Shown here: piece by piece, positions 35,745-48,439 of the stretch
How the letters are laid out: each line of letters begins with the position of its first letter
Numbering within the stretch: position 1 is the first letter of the stretch
Assembly (NCBI GenBank): GCA_007258455.2
Contig: VDFB02252616.1
Location: 123,359,833-123,423,832 of the forward strand
Direction of reading: 5' to 3'
DNA length: 64,000 nt
Source: Sequoia sempervirens
Lineage: Eukaryota; Streptophyta; Pinopsida; Cupressales; Cupressaceae
Program-made: the position numbers and the translations under genes
The notes under the pieces: generated by a model
Seen by the model: the letters and a program-made list of their open reading frames with translations, nothing else
Database searches by the model: none
What the model was told of the DNA's origin: nothing

Positions 35745-36235
35745 CCCCTTCAGGTGAAGAAAACATATCACAAGTGGTGTTTGATCATCAGGGGGATGGA
35801 GATGTGTATGAATGTGGTCTACTTTGAACTCGAGGGTTGGAACTCCTATTTAATTCTTCATGGAGCCATACCTATTACAATAAAAAGTATAGACATTAAT
35901 TTATAGAGATTACATTATATAAAATGAAATATTTAACAAAATAATCACTTACCTCCAGCAAATGATCTCTCTCCTCATTTGCAACAGTGGCATGCTCATA
36001 TTGTGGCATTGCAAAGCCCTATCTAGCAACCATCCAAATAGAAATCAAACTACAAATTAAAAATCATTTTATTTTTCAATAATAAACAGCTAAAACAACA
36101 AAAGTAATTTAAAATTTACTAATCTACCTCATACCCCCATCAATGGCATCAAGCTCTCAATTGTAGTAGAGACACCATGCTCCATTTCCATATCAATACC
36201 AGGAAGAGGCTCTACTTGCATCATATGAAAATAAA
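35745..36235 (-). pseudogene. 3' exons of a multi-exon CACTA-associated gene (downstream part)
   Basis: On the minus strand, exon-like blocks with good splice signals end a protein. One block encodes GFAMPQYEHATVANEERD (near 36020-35960) and stops at a donor GTAAGT near 35953. The next starts after TTGTAATAG near 35876, continues HEELNRSSNPRVQSRPHS and ends at a stop near 35791. An upstream block encodes QVEPLPGIDMEMEHG (near 36225-36180). The style (short C-terminal exons, ANEERDHLLE coiled segment) fits accessory proteins of En/Spm-type CACTA elements, but I cannot prove the family. It reads as the same gene as 54780-56390, separated by the 17-kb Tat insertion. Confidence 0.45.
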
Positions 36236-37661
36236 ACAACATTATTCAATTATGAAAACTAGAAGAGTGATGCAGGTCATGGCTTATAATGTATGACATA
36301 GTCAACAAAATTTTGAGTACTTATTGTTGCTTCATGGTTTAATATGTGGTTACTACAACATTGTGTTCCTTGGGATATGTTAATGCATCCAATTCTATTT
36401 CAAATCCTTTTTATGATAAAACCCTTTCATGAACAACATGGTGAACAAAAGGTTGATAGAAGAGACCAATATTACCTAGAGAGCCAACAAGACAAAACAT
36501 AATGCACAAGAGCCATATTGGGTAGTTTCTAAGTTGGTAGGAAGAAGTTGATAGAGGAAGAGGTTGTTATAAGGGAATCTTACATGGTAAGGGGTCTCAT
36601 GAATGACAAGGTAGGGTTGTAATAATAGAAGTACATATGATAGAGCAATGTGATAGTTAGGATCTAAATGAGGAGGAAGGATAGAATATCCTATCCTCTT
36701 GACTATGGACATAGTATCCTCATATCAGTAAGAGTCTTCATGAGTATCAATTCAATGTCAAAAGGACAGTCACAAGATGATAGTCCTTGGGAAAATCATA
36801 TCATGCAAGCAAGGGATAATATCATGATTACATAAAGAAGTCATGCAAACCTTTTTTGATGTGAAGTGTGAAGAATTTTTGAAGTGGGGATAAGATTTAT
36901 GAAAATAATGTAAAGCATGATAGTGAGATGCATTAAAAGAAGCAATTATGAGCACTTTCAACTAAGAAAAAAATGTAGTGATAGTGAGAAATGAGGGGAT
37001 TATGGTCCTAATATTTTGATAACAATTCACACCTATAAAGATACTCCATGATTTTCATAAAACCTCAACATTCTATTCATATTCATGGGTGAATCACAAA
37101 GAAGAGATAGCTAAGAAATGGAATGAGATATCTTCATTACAACTTGGATAATGTAATATTCACATAGGAAGAGTAACAATCACAAGGAGAAATGATGAAT
37201 AAAGGAAAAAAAATGAGCAATAAAGGATATAGCATAAATAAATAGCTTAATAGGAAAGTTACAGAAGACTGAATATAATAGTCTAAAGTCACAAGATGTA
37301 ATAGGATAGTCACATGTATTTCAATACTAAAGAATGCTTCAAGGGATAATTGTGGAAGATTATTTTTTATGAGATACTTTATATATTTTTAACCAAGATA
37401 CCTCAAGGTAAAGAGTGCATAAAAGTGACGAATGTGGTGGTCATCACATTCAAGATCCAATGCTACAAGATAGTCTCATAGGAGAAGCAACAAATTTAGT
37501 ACAATGGTATAAGAGGAGCATGCATAGTTTATTATTAAAGGATAGTTTAGAGTGACATTCCCTTTTAATCACCATATTCATAGAGGATAGTATTTGTGAA
37601 GGGATAGAAAGAGGGCATATATTTCTAAATGATAAGTGGATAGTACCTTGTCTATGGAGTA
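36236..37661. other. Non-coding stretch between broken gene and Tat element
   Basis: No domain or element ends were recognised. Words such as GATAGTCACAAG recur loosely. It was contiguous with 54656 onwards before the Tat insertion, so it is probably intron or another decayed repeat. Confidence 0.3.
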
Positions 37662-37666
37662 GATAT

Positions 37667-38735
37667 TGTAAGTGTGGAATAAGTAAATAAGTAAATAACA
37701 ACTAAAAACACTTCATAATGAAACATTATATCAAGATTCAACAACAATTAACTAATTTAAAGAACATAAAACTTGAAATTGTCTCATTGTTTCCTATCTC
37801 CAAAGATTTATTAAATCATAGAGGGATCTCAAATTTGGTAAGCACTGTGACCGTTAAAATGCTAATCTAGAGAATGGAATGATGCTAAATGTAATGATCT
37901 AATTCTGTATGGTGAAAACTAGATGATAAAAGGAAGCTATTGTAATCTAAATTGGCATGAAACTTGATGGATGGAAGCTACAGTAAAACTAAGATGTACC
38001 ACGATTATGATTCTACTGATGATATGATTTCTATGATGCTAAGATGCTATTGCTATGATTGCTTGATTGTTATTCCTACAGAGTAAGTTTGCATAAATTT
38101 AAGATTCAGGATCCATTTCCTGTTTCAGAAGGTTGTATTTATAGATTTACAGTAGCAATTTTGTAAAGGGGCAGCACAACAAAGGCTTGGATTCAATTTG
38201 GAGGATTGAATGGTGAGAGATGAAGAATCTTGAGTTGATGAAGGGAATGGTTTCTCCCCATGAAAACATCAGGCCAAATGATAGGACAAATCAGAGGAAG
38301 GAAATTGAGAGATTGATTTCAATTTGTCTCCAAAGCTTTCTCACAAATTCCAGTTGAATTAAATTAAATATTTGATGTCTAATTTGGTAGGTGAGTGAAA
38401 TGAGGAAATTTCTTTTATGCCTTTATTTGAATAATTTATGATTTATTCAAATTAGTAAAGAGGAATAAATAATTTGTTTATTAAATAAATATAGAAGGGA
38501 TATGATAATTAAACAACAAAGTATTTAACCTTGTTTAATTAATTAAGATTGAATGATGTGATAATAAAATAACACAAACTATTGAAGTTGTATATTTAAT
38601 TAAAATTGAAGAATAGGAAAATGAACTATAAATAAATATTTCTATTTATTTAATAGTAGATGAAATAAAAGTTAATTAATCAAATAAATCATATTTAATT
38701 AATTATATTCTCCAGACCATTTTTAGGTGTATACA
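37667..38735 (-). mobile_element. Tat element 3' LTR (1069 bp)
   Basis: On the plus strand it starts TGTAAGTGTGG and ends TGTATACA; on minus it begins TGTATACACC. It aligns with 53427-54650 but lacks about 150 bp of AT-rich sequence present near 54225-54260 and 54440-54545. A tract AAAGAGGGGCAAAA on the minus strand (38736-38749) is the polypurine tract. Confidence 0.9.
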
Positions 38736-39339
38736 TTTTGCCCCTCTTTGAAGTGATGTGTTTACGCATTGCTTCAAAGAAAATTTTGTGTTGCTGCTGC
38801 CAGTATCGACAAAAAAAATTTAGTATGCCCCAGACATTGATTTTCAAGTAATGATGAATATATGCCCCCTTAGGAGATAAATTGATGAATTTTTTATTTT
38901 TTTGAATTTTTGAATTTTTGATTTTTTTCATATTTATCATGATTATTCAATGATTCGATGATGATTTGATGAAGATTTGGTGGTGAAATAATTTATCTCC
39001 TGATAAAAAATGTAGATAATTGCCCCTAGATGAATTTGAATTAATCTCCTCTTAAAAAGGTTAATTAATCCCACCAAAATCCCACTTCTAATAACCTATA
39101 AAAGGTCAAAAATGTCATTTTCAAACTCATTTGTGCATTGGAATTTTGAAAATTTGTGAGAGTTATTTGTGCAATTTGGAGCAAGATTTCGATTTCTTAC
39201 CACACTCACTGATTTGAGCATGTACGACATCACCACCGCCTGATTGTCTATGGACCTCCAGTATGTACTCATTAACCCCCTCATTGTACATGCATTTCTT
39301 GTTTTTTGTGTGTTTTTTGAGATTTAAAATTTCAATTTC

Positions 39340-39685
39340 TTTTAGTGCTTTTGCATGTGGATGTAGCGCTTTGGCTCTCTGTTTTAGCACTTCTAAGGTT
39401 TTAACACTTGGGTTTTTTTTTTAGCACTTAGGTAGGATGTTTTAGCTTTTCAATGTTGTAGCGCCTAAGATAGAAAGTTTAGCGCTTTGACTTACTATTT
39501 TAGTGCTTTTACTAGATTAGCGCATTTTCCCTATAGTTTAGTGCTTTGCCCCATTATAATAGTGCTTCTGATGAAGTGGCACTTTGACCATTTGTTATAG
39601 TGCTTTTTCCTTATGAAATGGAATTTTTGATGATTTAGCACTTTGAAACTCTGTTTTAGCGCTTCCATGTCAGATTGATATAGTT
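39340..39685. repeat. AGCGCT-type short repeat array 1 (Tat element)
   Basis: The word TTTAGCGCTTT and variants (TAGTGCTTT, TAGCACTT) recur roughly every 22-30 bp, about a dozen times. The core AGCGCT is a palindrome. The same word in inverted orientation (GAAGCGCTAAAA) forms arrays at 51330-51590 and 53055-53345 in the same element. It lies upstream of the antisense PMD gene. Confidence 0.85.
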
Positions 39686-39777
39686 TGTCAAATTTGTCCT
39701 TGATTTTGTCAAATTTTTATTGTGTCAACCATTGGTTTGATATGATTGATGATCCTGATCAAGTAGATGATTTTCAA

Positions 39778-39951
39778 CCTCATGATAGGTGAGGTCTAAT
39801 GTTTGGTTGATAATAATTATCCTCATGATAGGTGAGGAATAATTATATTTTGATTGATAAACCTCATGATAAGCGAGGTTGATTTGATGTATTGACCTCA
39901 TGATAGGCGAGGTTCAATGATGTTTGATGATTGACCTCATGATATGTAAGG
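39778..39951. repeat. Five hairpin words CCTCATGATAGGTGAGG
   Basis: CCTCATGATAGGTGAGG or a close variant occurs at 39778, 39821, 39862, 39896 and 39935. The CCTCA and TGAGG arms pair, so each can form a small hairpin. Spacing is 34-43 bp. A partial sixth copy (CATGATGATAGGCGG) is near 40067, just before the PMD coding region begins. Confidence 0.85.
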
Positions 39952-40097
39952 TTTAATGATGTTCGCTCAGAAGATTTAATCAAAAGTCTCACCAAGAGCT
40001 GATTAGGTTTGATAGGATATTTGATGTTTGTTAACTTGAGAAAAAGTTCTGACTTTGATCATTTCATGATGATAGGCGGCTTTGACGAACCTCCAGA

Positions 40098-41961
40098 TTA
40101 GAGAGTGATTTCCTCAGACGTTTGATTTGATACGTCAACTAGCCCAGCTTGAGATGGCTATCATTACTTGTTGCGGATTTTCTTCCTTACTAGACATGCC
40201 CCAGATTAGGATTAATCGGGGTCTCTTGACAACTTTAGCGAAGAGGTGGCACAATGAGCATAACACCTTCCACCTAGCTACCAACGAGATCACAATCACC
40301 CCAGAGGATATTTAGAGGATTTTGTAGATACTAGTTGTCGGGGATATTGTTGTTTATGATTCATCAGAGCAAGGTAGTATTGATGCTCTTTGGAGGGTGT
40401 TTCAAGATGCCAGGATTGCTAGATTGTGGATTTCGTGCATGAGATGGTTGACGCTTATGCCACTTTTCCAACAGTTCTTGCTGGATTCATTGGAGGATTC
40501 CTTTGTCCTAATCGCAGGTCAGAGGGATTCTCTGTTGGTTGGGATCATGTGCTTGAGAGCATGATCATTCACGAGATGAGCTATGCTAGGGGCATGTGCA
40601 TGCTTTCCCACCTTTATCATGATTTGCATTCAGTGGTGTACCTTGGAGGTCAGAGTTTATCGATCGGAGTCACTTTACTTCAAGTGTGGGAGTGGGAGCA
40701 TATTATTGTCACGTGACAAGTGATGGTGAGGCAACGTCCAGCTAGGCGGCCTTATGGAGACTATTACCTGGTGTCCCTATTTGGAATGTGAGCACTGGTA
40801 TGATGATGACGTGCAATTTCCATTCTTTTTCAATATTTTATTTTGATCGGGTGTGCACAGTGGGTTTTGGAGAGATTTCTGCTGATACATGTGCTTTGTC
40901 AATATGGCATTGTTTAGGGCTTTCCTCAGGGTGTTGCCCACTATGCTCAACGACAATTGGATTCTACAAATTGGGGGCCTGGGTTGTCATATGATGTGTT
41001 AGTGTAGGAGTTCTAGGCTTTACAGTCATTTGTGTGGGAGATCCAACTAGATATTGTGAAGCCACCAGTCACAACACATTACACAGAGTATCTAGTATTA
41101 CATCCATTTCCACGCATCACCCTTCTTGATGAGCCAACACCATTAGCTATTAGGGAGGAGATTTCTTTTTCACACCACCACCAACAGAGGAGAGAGGAGA
41201 TTGATGGTGAGGAGGAGGTGGTGGAGGTTGAGAGCAGTAATGATGGAGAGGGTAGTGGGGATGAGGAGGGCAACTGTAGTGATATTAATGGAGATGAGGA
41301 GGGTAGCGATGGTGATAGTAATGGAGATAATCTAGGTGGATCGGGTGCAGGTGGGTCAAGTCCAACCTTGGAGGAGTATTTGATGCCTCACAAGAGGCAA
41401 GCAGTTGTAGACCCTTCAGACTAGTATGCACAGTAGCAACAGACTCAAATAGCGAGTCTGCAGGTACAAGTTCAGACATTACAAGGACAACTCACTTAGG
41501 CCTAGGGTTTTTTGGTATAGAATCAGACATAGATGTAGGCTCAGGCTCAGGCCCATGCACATGCTCTAGCATCAGTACAAGCTCAATTGGTTATAGCTTA
41601 GGCACATATCATATCATTGACAGCTGAGAGGTATACCGCTAGACGGGTTGCAAAGCAGGCTCAAGGTATGGCCGAGAGAGTGCAGAGATTAGCAGATGGT
41701 ACTACTGTAGTAGATTACATGGCAGAGGTTGTCTGTGTTGGTCGTAAGGTAGAGTACTACAGAGGGAAATATCATGATACAATTCCCTCTAAGCAGAGAG
41801 TCAACTACGCACAGTCTCAATCAGGCAGGACTCATACTAGGACTATCAGTGTAGGTGTGACACAGCCTCTTAGGAGAGACTCGAGAGATCCTAACACATT
41901 TAATGGTGGTGGAGGGGCTGGTCCAAAGATGCCTACACTGCCAGGAGCTAGCACTACATAG
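40098..41961 (+). pseudogene. Antisense extra gene of Tat element: plant mobile domain plus acidic and Gln/Ala-rich tail
   Basis: The translation starts around LAQLEMAIITCCGFSSLLDM (40138-40197) and shows the PMD core: INRGLLTTLAKRWHNEHNTF, then HLATNEITITPEDI (near 40275-40313). In a shifted frame it continues VHEMVDAYATFPTVLAGFIG and HLYHDLHSVVYLGG, then VTLLQVWEWEH (to 40705). An acidic Gly/Ser/Asp/Glu-rich linker (41190-41340) and a Gln/Ala-rich, probably coiled, C-terminal segment follow (41430-41650), then GKYHDTIPSKQRVNY and a stop at 41959. PMD proteins (MAIN/MAIL family) act in silencing and genome stability in hosts and are also found in gypsy and MULE elements. Stops in the Gln-rich part are mostly TAG where CAG would fit. 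Upstream regulatory sequence is the repeat-rich 39.0-40.1 kb segment. Confidence 0.8.
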
Positions 41962-42159
41962 TCTTATGATGTGATTCCTTTCTTGTATTTTGAGTCGATG
42001 ATGTATATTCCGATTACAACCATTTTTTGATATATCTCTCTTCATTTTAGGCATCATTGTATACTTGAGATTATGATTTTTGTGATCTATATGATATGTA
42101 GTGGATTTTATCAATTGGATGTACTTATTTTCTATGTTCTATATGCCATGTGATAATCT

Positions 42160-42620
42160 TTATATTATGATGTTATGGATGTAGTTTATAATCATGGTGA
42201 TATGCTATGATATATGATCTATTTATGATGTGTATAATTTTGATGTATGGATGTATGATGTATGTATGGATGATGCATGATGTATTGAATCCATGATGTA
42301 AGGATGCATGATGTATATGCATGATGATGTGTAATTTTATATGATAATGTACCTATATACATGGATGTGCATGTAATGATTCAAATGATTTATGATATGT
42401 GATGTAAATGGCATGTGTGTGTTTTATTCTTGTGTAAATGCAAATATATGATGTAATAAATGGATGAAAATGATGCATGATATGTTGAATGGACTATGAT
42501 AAGTGATATGAAAGATATGATATGATCAATGAAAATTATTTGATTTACATGTATGAATGATGAAATGATAGAATAAATGATTTCTATATGTATGGAATGA
42601 AAATGATGATGCAACTACAT
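42160..42620. repeat. ATG-rich low-complexity tract
   Basis: Words such as GATGTATGGATGTATGATG dominate. It lies between the stop of the antisense PMD gene and the end of integrase, thus in the convergent intergenic region of the Tat element. Frames on either strand here are low-complexity and not genes. The following 42640-43870 holds no recognised feature. Confidence 0.8.
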
Positions 42621-43876
42621 GATAATTATGATGTTTTTTGGTAATGTCAAGTATACTCAATCCATTATGAGAATAAGATATCATCATTTTGGAATTGGTT
42701 ACCAACTTTTGTAACAAACACTCTGAAGATATAAAACTATCATGAATGAAATCTATTTTACCATGCAAATCTATATGCAAACATTGGCATCTTAACAATC
42801 CATTTATTTTGCTTTGTATCATCATAGAGCTTTAAAATGTTGAAAGTGAGTACAAGCATCAATGGTATAATATAAACCATGATGACCTAAGTACAACTTC
42901 CATGATTTTTGATATTGCAAGTGAACACAAGCATCTAGGAATAACTAAACCAAGATGACCTGAGCATTTCTTGTGTAAACAAACAAGAATCATTCACCTT
43001 TCTATGTGAATTGGAATGCCATCCATGATACTTTGTAGAGCACTTCTCGCGACAATTCACACAGTAATTATGATTAATTCACAGACAATAGATAAAGAAA
43101 ATACTATTCTCCTTCCTAGTCTCTCTAGTTCAATACATCATTGAGTTGCTCCAAAGAAATGATAACAAAGATCAAAGTACAACATATCCAACCTTTGTTT
43201 AAAGTATTTTAACCATTATCCAGATTAGATCATCCATTTTGATCTTATGATGTTTTGTGATTTTTGAGAGTTTTGACCAAAAACCTAACCTAAAGACCTA
43301 TCCTAGGGGCCTTGGGGGATGATCAAAGATTATCCTTACCTATGTTATACATGCAGAGACCACATAGTTTGACTAACACAGACTCATGTTTTTGACTTTT
43401 TGATATTGAATTTTTGACCTTTTTCTTTTTGGATTTTCCATTGTGACTATGGATGTCTAATGTGTTTCTGATGGTGATTAATGTTTCATGTTGAGTTTTG
43501 TTTCAATCATTGTTTTTGTTTCGTTTGTCTTCCTATTGTTTTTCTATTTGGTTAAGCTTGATGTTTATTTCCCCCAATGAGGTCTTGATGTTGCTCCCAA
43601 GCTAGGGTGAGACATGACCACTCACAATGATATGATAATGGATGTAAAATGATGGTGAAAGTAATGACCATGACATGTGTCCAATAGATGGAAAAGCTGG
43701 TTAAATCACAAATAGCACCTGTTTCTAGGTTTTCACTACATATTTTTATTGCACTTTTTCAGTCTTTTTGTTTTTTTTGTAATTTTTGTTTTGTATTTTT
43801 CTGTCACCAAGATGCCTGTTTGCCAAGTTTTCATCTAGGTAACCATTTTCAAAAACTAATTTATGCACTAGGTGAC

Positions 43877-45460
43877 TTAGGTGTAGAACTTTTTGAGATG
43901 GATACTATTGATAGGTACATTGAACAAATCCCCTTCAGGTGTAGACAATTGATATGCTCCAAATCCATAAACTGATATAATGACAAAGGAACCTAACCAG
44001 TTAGGTTCAAACTTCCCTTTCTTTTCTTTATCTTGTTGATTTCTAGTGTTTTCTTTTAGGACCAAGTTTCCAACCTGAAAGACTCTAGGTTTTACCTTGT
44101 GATTGTAGCTTCTAGACATTCTTTGTTGGTATTCCTTCAAATTATTGACAATTTGTTGATGATGTTCATCTAGCAATTCCAGTTCCTATAGTCTAGAGAC
44201 TCTATAATCCTCATATATAATGATACCCTTCAGTGAGACACAGAGTGGTGGTATTTCCACCTCAATAGGTAGGATGGCCTTTGATCCATATACCAAAGCA
44301 TATGGTGTAGCTCCTATGGGTGTTCTGATGCCGGTTTTGTAGGCCCACAATGTAGGAGTTAGTTGAACATGCCAATCACATCCAACATCGTTAACCGTTT
44401 TCTTTAGAATTTTTAGAATTGTCTTGTTTGAGGCCTCTGCTTGGCCATTTCCCTTAGGATAATACAGTGTTGAGAAATGATGTTGGATATGAAATATTTC
44501 ACATAACTCTTGGACATCCTGGTTCTTAAAAGGCCTACCATTGTCTGTTACAATGGACTGAGGTACGCCATATCTACAGATGAGGTAGTTCAGTATGAAA
44601 GATGAGATTTTCTTTCTAGTGATTGTTGTTAAAGGAACCGCTTCTATCCATTTTGTAAAGTACTTCGTTGTTGTGATTATGAACATGTGTCCATTGGATG
44701 AAGACGGATTTATCTTTCCTACTAAGTCTAGTCCCCACTGACAAAAGGGCCATGTTGATGTAAATGGTTACAATTCTTGTGTTGGAGAATGGATTAAGTT
44801 ACCATGAATTTGGCATTTCTGACACTTTTTAACAAATTGATAAGACTCCTCCATATTCGGCCAGTAATAGCCTAAATGGAGGAGTTTCTTTGCTAGGGTT
44901 AGCCCACTTGACTGAGTTCCACAAATACCTTCATGAACCTCATATAAGGTTGTTTCAGATTCGTGATATTCTAGACACTAAAGAAGAGTACCATCTAGAC
45001 CTCGACGATAAAGTATGTCGGTTATCAATGTATGTTGAGCGGATTGGTGGATGAAATCACACTTTTGGTTTCTGGAAAGATTAGGAGGAAGGATATTATC
45101 CTTGAGGTAAGCATAGATCTCTTCATAGAGTAAGGTTTGAACATTGGTTATTTGGCATATGGTTTGTGATTCAAGATTGTTGTAGGCAGGGTTAGATACT
45201 TGTTTTATCATAAACTCATAACGACCTTTCTTTTCTGGTAATTGGAAGAGAGAAGCAATTGTCGCCATAGCATCCGTAGCTTTTTTCTTTTCCCTTGGTA
45301 TATGTTCGAACTTGATCTCCACAAAGTAATTTTTAAGATCATCTATAGTTTTCTTATATGGCATAAGTTTTTCATCCTTTTTCTGGTACTCATCATTTAC
45401 CTGGTAGATGACAAGTTGTGTCCCCATACAGTTGTATTTTTGTGATGTTCCATTCAATAG
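43877..45460 (-). pseudogene. Tat integrase with HHCC, core and C-terminal domain
   Basis: The zinc-binding part reads HEGICGTQSSGLTLAKKLLH and later CQKCQIHGN (45000-44790). The core reads TTTKYFTKWIEAVPL (near 44670), VTDNGRPF (near 44550) and GNGQAEASNKT (near 44440). The C-terminal part (44176-43877) has YNHKVKPRVFQVGNLVL and ends near HLKKFY. The enzyme inserts element cDNA into the genome. In the core the usual TDYFTKW is TKYFTKW, so the first catalytic Asp is lost, while the second Asp and the Glu are kept. A few frameshifts separate the parts. The segment 45457-44978 also holds the end of the second RNase H-like domain. Confidence 0.9.
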
Positions 45461-46106
45461 CCACTTTGATGCTGATAATCAATGCCTCATACTTAGCTAC
45501 ATTATTGGTACATGGAAACATTAGTCTATAGGATCTTGGAATGGTGTGTCCTTGAGGTGTAACAAAAATAATTCCTGCCCCAAACCCTCTTTGTGTGTAT
45601 GACCCATCAAAATAAATCCTCCATTGTTGTGTGGTAATATTTAGAATGTCTACATCAGGAAATTCAATGTTCATTGGATGATTATCTTGTAATGGAGCTT
45701 TAGCTAATTGATCAGCTATCACTTGTCCTTTGATGGCCCTCCAGTCTACATACTGGATGTCGAACTCACTTAAGATCATAATCCATTTTGCTAGTCTCCC
45801 TATTAGAGAAGCTTTGCTGAGTAGATATTTTAATGGATCTATTTTTGTAATGAGTCTGATTGTATGAGTCAACATGTAGTGCCACAACTGATGGGTTGCA
45901 AATACCACTGCCAGACAAGATTTTTCTATGAATGTGTAATTTATTTCATAACCATTGAGAGTCTTGCTGATATAGTAAATAACTTGTTCTTTTCCCTCAG
46001 AATCTTCTTGTGCTAATAGAGCTCCTAAAGAAATGTCAGTTGTTGTGATATATAGTAACAATTGTCTCTCTGCTGTAGGTGGCATGAGTATGGGAGGCGG
46101 CATCAA
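45393..46106 (-). pseudogene. Tat RNase H and second RNase H-like domain
   Basis: The frame starts with the RNase H of gypsy elements (LLLYITTTDISLGALLAQED, then EKSCLAVVFATHQLWHYML and IRLITKIDPLKYLL). A second RNase H-like domain follows with WRIYFDGSYTQRGFGAGIIF and TNNVAKYEALIISIKVAIEW, the D and E landmarks of the acquired RNase H described for the Tat lineage. RNase H removes RNA from the RNA-DNA hybrid during copying. The frame shifts near 45400 and then continues in the next frame. It is directly downstream of RT. Confidence 0.9.
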
Positions 46107-46118
46107 ATATTTCTTTAT

Positions 46119-47090
46119 CTAGTTAAAAGTTGTTTCGCAGTCATGATCCCACTTGAATGAGACATTCTTATGAAGTAGATGATTGAATGGATGGATTTTA
46201 TCCACCAATTGAGAGATAAATCTCTTGATGGATTGTAGCCTACCTTGTAGATACCGTAATTGACTGATATTTTTAGGTGGTGAAATTTCCATTATTGCTT
46301 TGACCTTAGCCGGATCCACTTTGATACCTATTTCAGAAACTATGTATCCAAGGAGCTTTGCTGATGTTACCCCAAACACACATTTCTTAGGGTTTAATCT
46401 GACATTGAACTTTTTCAGTCTAGCAAATATTTTTCCAAGGATCTCCAAATGTCCTTCTCTGGTGTATGATTTTGCTAAGATGTCATCCACACAATCTTCC
46501 ATGAAAGTATGCATCATGTCATGAAAAATAGTGGTTATTTCCTGTTGATATGTTGCACCTGCATTTTTCAACCCAAAAGGCATGACATTCCAACAAAATG
46601 TACCCCAAGGACAAGAGAATGTTGTCTTTTCCTGATCTTTAGGTGCTATCTTGATTTGTTTGTACCCTGAGAAGCCATCCATTAATGACAATATGGCATG
46701 TCCCACTGTTAAATCGAAAATGATGTCAATACTTGGTAAAGGAAAATCATCTTTTGGGTACACCTTATTTAGATCTCTAAAATATGTGCATATTTTGATG
46801 CTATTATCTAGTTTAGATACAGGCACAATATTTGAAAGCCACTCTACATAATAGATAGACCTAATAAATCCTGCATCCAACAACTTCTTTAGCTCAACTT
46901 TTACCATTAGGGTGATGTGGGGATACATTTTTCTCAAATTTTTCTTTACTGGCTTGATTCTGGATGGTAGAGACAAATGATGCATCAGGAGATCTGGATC
47001 TAATCCTTGCATATTAGAATAAGACCAAGAAAAATTGATATGTTGCTCTTCAAAGAATTTGGTGAATTCGAGCTTCTCTTGTTCTATCAT
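46119..47090 (-). pseudogene. Tat reverse transcriptase
   Basis: A 323-residue frame carries the ordered RT motifs: LDAGFIRSIYYVEWLSN (fingers), CTYFRDLNKVYPKDDFPLP, then LSLMDGFSGYKQI (first Asp), PFGLKNAGATYQQ and CVDDILAKS, where gypsy elements have YVDD. The Tyr-to-Cys change at the active site and the one-base break at the C-terminal end suggest an inactive copy, although this is the best-preserved frame in the window. The enzyme copies element RNA into DNA. Confidence 0.95.
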
Positions 47091-47482
47091 AGATACTGCT
47101 AGATGTAGAATCTTTTTTTCTTTCTATTGTTCCAATATTTATGGACTGTGTAGGCTCCACTAGTACTGATGATCTTTCATGGTAATGCTCTAGAAGGGCA
47201 CGTCAAATCTCCCATCTTTCAGTGCCTTAGAAAGGTTTTCACTGTTAGATACATTCTTTCTTCTTTTTTTTCAAAATCTACTGCTGCCTCAGAAAGGTTT
47301 TCACCATTAGATCTTTTTTTCCTGTTGTCATTTTTGCAACTGGAAGATTTGGCACCCTCATGATTTGAAGTGTCGTTATGAGTGTTATGGGTAGAATTTG
47401 TATCAGGTTCGTCACTGCATAGAAAATTTAGAATGGCCTCATCATTTGAAAAGACTAGTATATTAATAGGTTTGGTTGGTTC

Positions 47483-48145
47483 CTAGTCAATAATTTTGGG
47501 ATGTATCAAGGGTAATAAGTCATCAGGTTGAGTAAGGTTGATGACTGTAAGTGTTCTAATAGCCATGTGATCAAATTTGTTAGTGGGGATGTTGAGGTCT
47601 ATGATATTACTCACCTTGGAGTCATCTATCTCACTCGATGTTTGTTCATCCTCAATTGAGTCATCGATATTTGTTGATCCCAATACAAGTGGTCTAGTTC
47701 CTGAAGTTTGTCCCTCCTCTCATGTGGGTGTATACACTCAGATGACATCAATTTGTTTTTCAATGTATGATGTTGTAGATAAATGATCCCATTTATACTC
47801 ATTGTAATCTATTTCAGAATTGTCCCTCATTTGAAGAATCCTTTCTACCACTTTCTGAGTTACTTCTTCTTTTCATTCCCCTATATAGCCTAATCCTATT
47901 TTTTCTTTAGGCTGTAGTGTTAGAGGTTGAATAGGTTCTATAATTCCATATTTTCTCTTGACAATTTGTCCTTGCCCTGCATAGCCCATTTTCTCTAGGA
48001 TATCCTTTCCTTTTCCATACTGATCTATCCTTATGCTGATATTTGTTGATGTTGAAGCTTCTTCGTCTTTGTAGAGCCAATTTAGAATGGCCTTGTCTTT
48101 TGATTCATCTTCTAGAGTTCTTGATTTTAAAAACCTTTCATCCAA
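47483..48145 (-). pseudogene. G-patch segment and linker of Tat polyprotein
   Basis: GKGKDILEKMGYAGQGQIVK, followed by QPLTLQPKEKIGLGYIGE (about 48030-47876), matches the G-patch pattern of spaced glycines found between protease and RT in Tat elements, where it is thought to bind nucleic acid. The linker downstream (47683-47483) is acidic and Ile/Asp-rich with no known motif and has stops. Confidence 0.75.
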
Positions 48146-48439
48146 AATTGTGATGGGTTGTGATGATCGTCATGTGTTTGTTGTCGGTTGTTCGTATGAT
48201 TTTGGAGATGGTAGAAATTGTGAAAGACACAAAGATTGCTCAATGGAATATTCTCCCAAGCCTTTGTCCTTTAACTGGATCTTGTCTATAAATTGTTGTG
48301 ATAGAGTATTCAAGGTACCTTTTTCTTTTGATAAAGTTGAGTCAACAATAGTTGTTTCCTTTTCCTGGTCCTTTTTCTCGACCCATTTGGATATAAAATT
48401 GAGTTTCTTTTCACCACTGGATGAAGTAGATGTGCTAGC

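Noticed and set aside
41079..41479. Ser- and His-rich minus-strand frames opposite the PMD tail
   Set aside because: They are shadows of the acidic and Gln-rich plus-strand coding sequence.
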